A stretch of 64,000 nucleotides of DNA, taken from Sciurus carolinensis. Taxonomy: Eukaryota > Chordata > Mammalia > Rodentia > Sciuridae. Shown one piece after another: positions 58,635 through 64,000 of this stretch (its first letter is position 1; every line of letters begins with the position of its first letter). Where the stretch lies: positions 2,790,001 to 2,854,000 of the forward strand of contig NW_025920106.1 in the NCBI RefSeq assembly GCF_902686445.1, written 5' to 3'. A program made the translations under genes and the position numbers. A model generated the notes under the pieces. The model made no database searches, was not told the DNA's origin, and worked only from the letters and a program-made list of their open reading frames with translations.

Positions 58635-60122
58635 GGTATGTTTACCGCAAGTATTCTAAAATCCCTCCTCCTCCTCCAACTTCAACTCAGCTGTTTCTGC
58701 TTCCATTCCCCAGCCCAGCCCACCTAGTCCACCTGCCACGAGGTCCCACATGTACCGGTGTGGAGGGAGTAACCAGTCCAACCGTCAGTGGCATGTCCTA
58801 GTAAGGAGTATGATATAGTAGCCCCAGTCCCCACAAGTATTGGGAGATAATTGTTTCACAATTTTCTGCATCCAAACCTGAATTGATTACTAACCAGGAA
58901 TAAGGGTTAAAATGCCCTAGGCATCAAGTTTCTGCTGGAACATTTTAGCGCCTTTCAGATCCAGTTCTCAGTCAAGGCTTACATTTAAATGTAAATAGAG
59001 AAAGCCTGAAGGCTCAGTAGGAGACCGGTCTCAAACCCAAGGAAAAAAAAAAGAAAAGAAAAAAAAAACAGCAAAAAGTCTTACCTGAACTCCAGCAAAA
59101 GTAAATTTTACGGTGCTTTACTAAAGTAATTAACGGCCGTATCATTTTTCCAGGACTCTTGTTTCTTTTGAATTCTACATTTTTTTTTTGAGCTCATGAC
59201 TTTTTTGATCAGTTCTATTTTTTTATTCAACTAGTTTTTGAACATCTGTAACCCATTGCAATGGAGATTCACCTATAGTTTCAAGGCCTTTGATTTTGTG
59301 TTATGTGTATATCGTGCTGTCTCATGTCATGTTTTGTCTGTATCAAAACTGAGTGCTCCTAAAATTAAAATTTAAAAATGGATCCAAATATTTTTAATTC
59401 ACGTGATTTAAAGAGGTTCAATTTAAATTGGGTAAACTAATAGAAGTAAAATGTCTTGAAAATAACTTGAAAGTCTCTAGATGTTCAAACTAATATAATG
59501 TTGATGTTTATAAAATGTCTAACATCAATTTTTCTAGGACTTTCCTCCAACAAGAAAAAGCTGGCAAATACTATTCAGGACACTTGTCTAATATCTTCTT
59601 TTTTTTTTTTTTTTTAAAGAAAATAAGTGAATTAGAATTGACATGCATGGGATTACTAAAATGTGTTTGTAAAGAAAATTGTTTTGTGTCATCACTAAAC
59701 TATAAACAAGGTTACTAAGAGTTATGTCCTAACAGATACAATTCTATATATGAAGGGTAGCAAAAGTTTCAACTGTTTCAATTAGAGTACTATAAATAAC
59801 AAAATATTTAATCTTGTTAAAATAGAGTAATTTATCTAAATTCAGAAACACTGGGGTATACAATTATGGTTAAACAACTGTTAGAGTATTGTACTACTCT
59901 TTGTATATTAAATGTGTTCATATTTTCCAGGTATACAAGTTTTTAAAGCAGGGAATTTATCAAGCTGCTATTCTCCAGATTAAACTTGTCTGTAATGGTA
60001 ATTTTAAATTTATATAGAGTAAATTTTATTGGGTATTTATTTCTATCATTTAATGTTATATTATAGGATAGGTTATATGTAAAATTTGTTACTTATTACA
60101 CTGAGAAAATTTTAAGTGTAAA
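58635..60122. other. Sequence between the two ERVs
   Basis: No env or 3' LTR of the plus-strand ERV was found. An A-rich run lies at 59041-59070 and a T run near 59598-59618. The remainder is AT-rich with nothing I recognise. Confidence 0.45.
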
Positions 60123-60630
60123 TGTATCGCGTTCCCTCTGCCCGCAGAGAGAGACACGACAAACGTCTGAAGCTTTGGAAGTTTATTGTGCACAGTCTTC
60201 CTTTCTTTCCTTCTTTTCTATCCCTTTCTCTCGCTCTCTTTCCCTCTCCTGCACTTCACTCTTCTCCCGCTCGGCTCTCGCCTGCTCCGACCGCTTCGTT
60301 TCTCCCGCTCGGCTCACGCCCGCTTGCACGCTTCTACTCCCAGCTTCTACTCCTACTCTCAGCTTCTTCAGCTTCTCCAGCTTCTGCTACTACTCCCCCA
60401 CCCATCAAGCTTATATACACTTCAACCAATCAGGGGAGAGCACATGAGGTAAACGCGCGGACAGCTGCAGGCATAGAATAGGTACACGAGGGGGGCATGC
60501 TCTAATCACATCGTTAACTAGCCAATCATTGGAATTCGCTGGTTGTTTACTGTATAGCTGGCCGCTTTTGGCTCAGCGCCAGGCGCCATCTTGACCGTGC
60601 CCAAGGCTGGGGGTCCCGGAAACCCTGACA
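60123..60630 (-). mobile_element. ERV class II 3' LTR
   Basis: 508 bp on the minus strand with TGTCAGGG...GATACA ends. It contains a YY1-type core (caagatggc, 60588-60596), CCAAT-type boxes, a TATA box (tatataa, 60411-60417), a purine-rich leader with GAAGCT repeats and AATAAA (60182-60187). The LTR borders a polypurine tract on its inner side, which makes it the 3' LTR. Open frames on the plus strand here are translations of its pyrimidine-rich strand. Confidence 0.85.
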
Positions 60631-60652
60631 TATCCCCCTTCTTTATTATTAA
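60631..60652 (-). other. Polypurine tract
   Basis: On the minus strand aataaagaaggggga followed by TA lies right before the LTR start TGTCAGGG. This is the usual primer site for plus-strand DNA synthesis. Confidence 0.75.
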
Positions 60653-60875
60653 ACTAAGGCTCGGGACCGTGTCTGTCTTAGGCTGAGTGGTCAGCATATG
60701 TCCTTACCCGTCATCAGAGCCTGCAGAGCATGCTGCAGCTCCTGTCTTAGGTTGGTACACAGCCACCTCCTTCATTACCCGTCTTTGACTACCGGTCCAG
60801 CATCAAGAGCCATACTAATGGGGGGCTGTCGGCCTTTAGGGCGGTCATGGCCTGATGAAAGATAATCTGATCTCT

Positions 60876-61480
60876 CTATTGGCTAGCTCGTAGATGCATG
60901 CCAAAACGAATGAAGAGAAGGAGGCCAAGGCAGAGGAGTACCACCATAGCTCCTAAGCCTGCCCGCTGTTTGATAAATCTATAAACAGAAGAAAAACCAT
61001 GTAGCCATATTAAATACAGAAACAATATACACCCCAGTAGAGTTACAATACGGGTAACACAAACAGCTCTCAGGGAATAAACGCATCCCAGTCCCAAAAG
61101 TTCTTGCAAGGTATCCACTTGTTCTTGTAGTAAGTCCACTCTCTGATAGAGTCTCTATGGTCTGTAAGGCTGCAGCTGTATTTTCGGCCAAATGATCGTT
61201 GTTATGGTTGTGTCAATGCTGCTACTGCAAGGACTGCGATGGCAATGATCACGGCTGTTGCAATGTCAAAGCCTCTTCTGTTTCTTGATAATAGCACTGG
61301 CAATTCTATATCTGCAACAGAAACTAGGACTGGTAGGAAGATAGGAATGTGCATCAAAATTGCACGGGTGGCAAAAGAACCATTCCAGCATTGTGAGAGA
61401 TAGCACACGGTTAGTGAACAGTTAAGAGGTGTTATTAGAAATGTTAGTTGGTAGAAACATAAAAGGGAGGAAATACACAA
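60876..61480 (-). pseudogene. ERV env remnant (transmembrane subunit), inactivated
   Basis: The upstream frame (61480-61202) has a furin-type basic site (SRNRRG) followed by a hydrophobic, alanine- and isoleucine-rich fusion-peptide-like stretch. A second and third frame (61191-60979 and 61139-60876) hold heptad-like sequence and one or two hydrophobic spans near the C-terminus. Surface-subunit sequence is almost absent: only about 270 bp separate this part from the end of pol. Frames are broken in at least two places. Only a defective remnant of the membrane-fusion subunit is present. Confidence 0.7.
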
Positions 61481-61747
61481 GCTGACATGGGAGGAAAAGC
61501 AATATTACAGCTAGGGTCAGCAGAACGAGTTGCTCTACTCTGGGTCTGATTTGTAGTATGATTCCAATGGCAAAGTGCAAAAGTTCCTCCTGTTAAAGCA
61601 AAGAAAGACTAGAGATATCCTTGTCACCAAAAACAGCACGACCTGAAAAATCATCAGTAGAATTGACAGGCTTGTAGAGGAATTGGTGAAAAACAAGAAA
61701 AGGAAGGATAAAAAATGTGTTAGTTAGAAGTAAAAAATATGGCCAGG

Positions 61748-63184
61748 CTAACAATGGCCCATAGGTTCCGGGTTTGCCTTTCCGTCTGAGTTTTTGTTAT
61801 TGGAGGAAGGCTCAGGCTCGCCATTGCGAGGAGGAGCAGCATCACTTGCATGCTGTAAAACTCTGATTAGCCTTTCTGGAATCCAGACTGGAGTCTGTTG
61901 ATCCTGTGGGAAAATACAAACAGACCCTCGGACCCAACGAAGGACTGGATCCGGTCCTTTCCAACAACCTGTCAGGATATCTTTCCATTTTGCCCATACT
62001 TGAGGAGTATCATGGGGATTATAATGTCGATCAGCTGCAGAGTGGCCGTCCCTATCCAGAGTTAAGAAATTTAGAATGAAGAGAACTAAATTAAGTTTAT
62101 CTTTAGGAGACTTGTAGGAGGCTCCTATTCCCCCTTTTTGTTTATTTAGACAATTTTTTAAAGTAAGATGTGCTCTTTCCACAATGCCCTGTCCCTGAGG
62201 ATTATAGGGGATGCCAGTGACTGATTGGATGTTAAATGTTTGTAAAAACAACCGGAAGCTTTTGGAAGTATAAGCAGGACCATTATCTGTTTTAATAACT
62301 TTAGGTATGCCCCAGCCAGCAAATGCTTGTAGGCAGTGTTGAATGACATCTTTTACCTTTTCTCCAGAATGAGCGGAAGCTATAATGACCCCTGAAGCAG
62401 TGTCTACTGACACATGTACATACTTAACAGTACCAAATTCAGGAATATGGGTTACATCCATCTGCCAAATATGACCAGGCAGCAGTCCCCTGGGGTTAAC
62501 TCCAAAGGATTGTACTGGGATTAAAGGAGCACAGTGTTGACAATTTTTTACTATTTGTCGAGCCATACATTTAGATATAGGAAATTTTCTGCTCAAAGTA
62601 GTGGAATTTACATGGAATTTTTCATGAAAGAGTTTTGCTTGTTCCTCTATGGAAAAAACAAAAATTGATTTGGTGGCCATATCTACCAAGTCATTAGCAT
62701 TGGCCAAAGGTCCTGGTAAATTAGAATGAGCTCTAATATGTCCTACATAAAATGAATGTTTACACTGTAGAATAAGGTTTTGTAGCATGGTAAAATAAGA
62801 AGCTACAGTGGACATGGAAGAAATATGGGGTACCGTTTCAAGAACCTGTAAAGCGTTGACGATATATAAGCTATCAGATAGAAGATTGAATGGCTGATTA
62901 TCTGCTAATTTAAAGGCTAATATTACAGCTGCAAGTTCAGTAACCTGTGCGGAGTTGGGTGGAACTATTATGGTGTGAAGTTGTTTACTGATAAGTACTG
63001 CACCTACTCCATTTTTGGAGCCATCAGTAAAAATGGTTACACAGTCTTTAAGAGGCTGGACACTAGTCACTTTTGGAAAAACTATGGGAGTATTTTTACA
63101 GAATTGAATCCAGGGATGTTGGGGATAATGGTTAATCGAACTGAGCTGAGGTGAAACAATATAATACTGACCAATCATCATCAT
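61748..63184 (-). pseudogene. ERV RNase H and integrase, long open frame
   Basis: 478 codons are open on the minus strand. RNase H comes first (IFTDGSKNGVGAVL, TELAAVILAF, SDSLYIVNAL, NANDLVDMATKS), with all four catalytic acids. The integrase follows: zinc domain ending in KNCQHC, catalytic Asp in WQMDVTH, Asp in IKTDNGPAYT, Glu in GQGIVERAHL, and a C-terminal domain with WKGPDPVLRW and VWIPERLIRV. Nothing in the motifs is broken, but it is out of frame with the RT part upstream. Such preservation suggests a fairly recent insertion. Confidence 0.88.
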
Positions 63185-64000
63185 TATTAATTAGCCATTT
63201 AATTTGCTGAGTGGAATAAGGAGTTATAATAATAGACGGATGGATTCCAAAAACAGTAATGCAAGATTCTATTCCCTTGAATATTACCTGAGCAATAGCT
63301 TGGGGATATGATTGTAATGTTTTAGCTGGAGAGCTAGGGAGATTTATACTTTGTAGAGGTCCTCCTTGCCAAACTATGCCAAAGGGGGTATGTTTCTCTG
63401 AGATTATGATTAAACTTAATGGTTGAGTAGGATCACAACGATCAACGTAACACTGCTGAAGTCTATTCTCTACTAGCTGTAAGGATATCCGTGCTTCGGG
63501 AGTAAGTTTCCTAGGGGAATTCAAGTCAGGATTACCTTTTAATATATCGAATAAAGGTTTTAATTCCCCTGTGGATAATTTTAAATAGGATCTGATCCAG
63601 TTAATGTCACCTAAGAGTTTCTGAAAATCGTTCAAGGTATTCAATTGATCTGTCCTGATGGTCAACCTTAATGGTCTGACTGTAGTAGCAGTGAGCCTTG
63701 TACCCAGATATTCTTGGATCTCCTCTAATTGTAATTTTTCAGGGGCTATCATTAGTCCTCTTTTTTCTAATGCTTGAGTTATAAATTGTAATGCTTCTAA
63801 CAAAACTTCTTTTTCTGGATGGCAAATAAGTATGTCATCCATATAATGATAAATCAACAATCTCTTAAACTTTTGTCTAGTAGTTGTTAACGCTTTATCT
63901 ACGTATATTTGACATATAGTAGGACTGTTAGCCATACCTTGAGGCAACACGGTCCATTCAAATCTCTGATCAGGCTGAGTGTGATTAAGAGAGGGCAAAG
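63132..64000 (-). pseudogene. ERV reverse transcriptase part, continues beyond window
   Basis: 288 open codons on the minus strand run to the window edge. WTVLPQGMANSPTICQ and the catalytic YMDD box in YHYMDDILICHPEK are intact, followed by thumb and connection (LLGDINWIRSYLKLSTGELK). Overlap with the next frame at 63132-63184 marks a single frameshift between connection and RNase H. The 5' half of the element lies outside the window. Confidence 0.88.

Noticed and set aside
59041..59070. A-rich run as the poly(A) tail of a retrocopied ERV
   Set aside because: The plus-strand ERV begins with U3 sequence upstream of its TATA box, so it was not copied from a normal transcript by L1.
60122..60481. 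Three overlapping plus-strand frames of 88-119 codons
   Set aside because: Low-complexity translations (Ser, Leu, Pro) of the pyrimidine-rich strand of the LTR.
1..64000. CRISPR arrays, bacterial operons, rRNA or true tRNA genes
   Set aside because: None is visible. tRNA-like pieces are heads of ID SINEs, and the repeat content is mammalian.

Overview
The window is nuclear DNA from a mammal, most likely a squirrel-family rodent. It holds tRNA-Ala-like ID SINEs, composite B1+ID SINEs of the kind described in squirrels, rodent-type L1 copies whose 5' UTR is built from short tandem monomers, and class II endogenous retroviruses. No gene in the window looks intact and protein-coding. Nearly all long open frames belong to L1 or retroviral relics.

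Layout. 1-1900: 5' half of an old minus-strand L1 (ORF1 and 5' UTR), then a MER20-like DNA transposon. 2794-5169: a minus-strand L1 with target-site duplications, an internal deletion and a doubled 5' UTR. 7220-18420: minus-strand exons of an unprocessed pseudogene of TMX1 (thioredoxin-related transmembrane protein 1). A 5'-truncated plus-strand L1 with a 3' transduction (10618-14967) sits in one of its introns. 19345-25169: a nearly full-length minus-strand L1 with YY1-type 5' end, two 5' UTR monomers, ORF1, ORF2 and a telomere-like block in the 3' UTR. 25170-36200: AT-rich DNA with SINEs, old L2/MIR/MaLR/hAT relics and a short MAP4K-like kinase pseudogene fragment (about 29113-29280). 36230-37510: an old L1 3' fragment next to an unidentified ORF-like stretch. 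38592-39096 and 39334-40029: two LTRs without internal sequence, the second with three 68-bp repeats that each carry an octamer motif. 40080-53600: SINEs, L2, MIR, hAT relics, a TA-rich microsatellite and an unexplained local duplication (about 42340 and 44048). 53630-58634: a MaLR LTR, cut by an L1 3' end, cut in turn by a plus-strand class II ERV with LTR, gag, pro, pol and integrase relics. 60123-64000: a second class II ERV on the minus strand, with 3' LTR, polypurine tract, env remnant and well preserved RT, RNase H and integrase, running out of the window.

The main interest lies in how the mobile elements were made: one L1 carries someone else's 3' flank between matching target-site duplications; another carries a second partial 5' UTR inside its own duplications; younger copies share an 11-residue ORF1 duplication and a telomere-like 3' UTR block. 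The TMX1 relic keeps recognisable splice sites but has a lost start, a frameshift and a stop. Family names rest on recall of consensus features, not on a database search.
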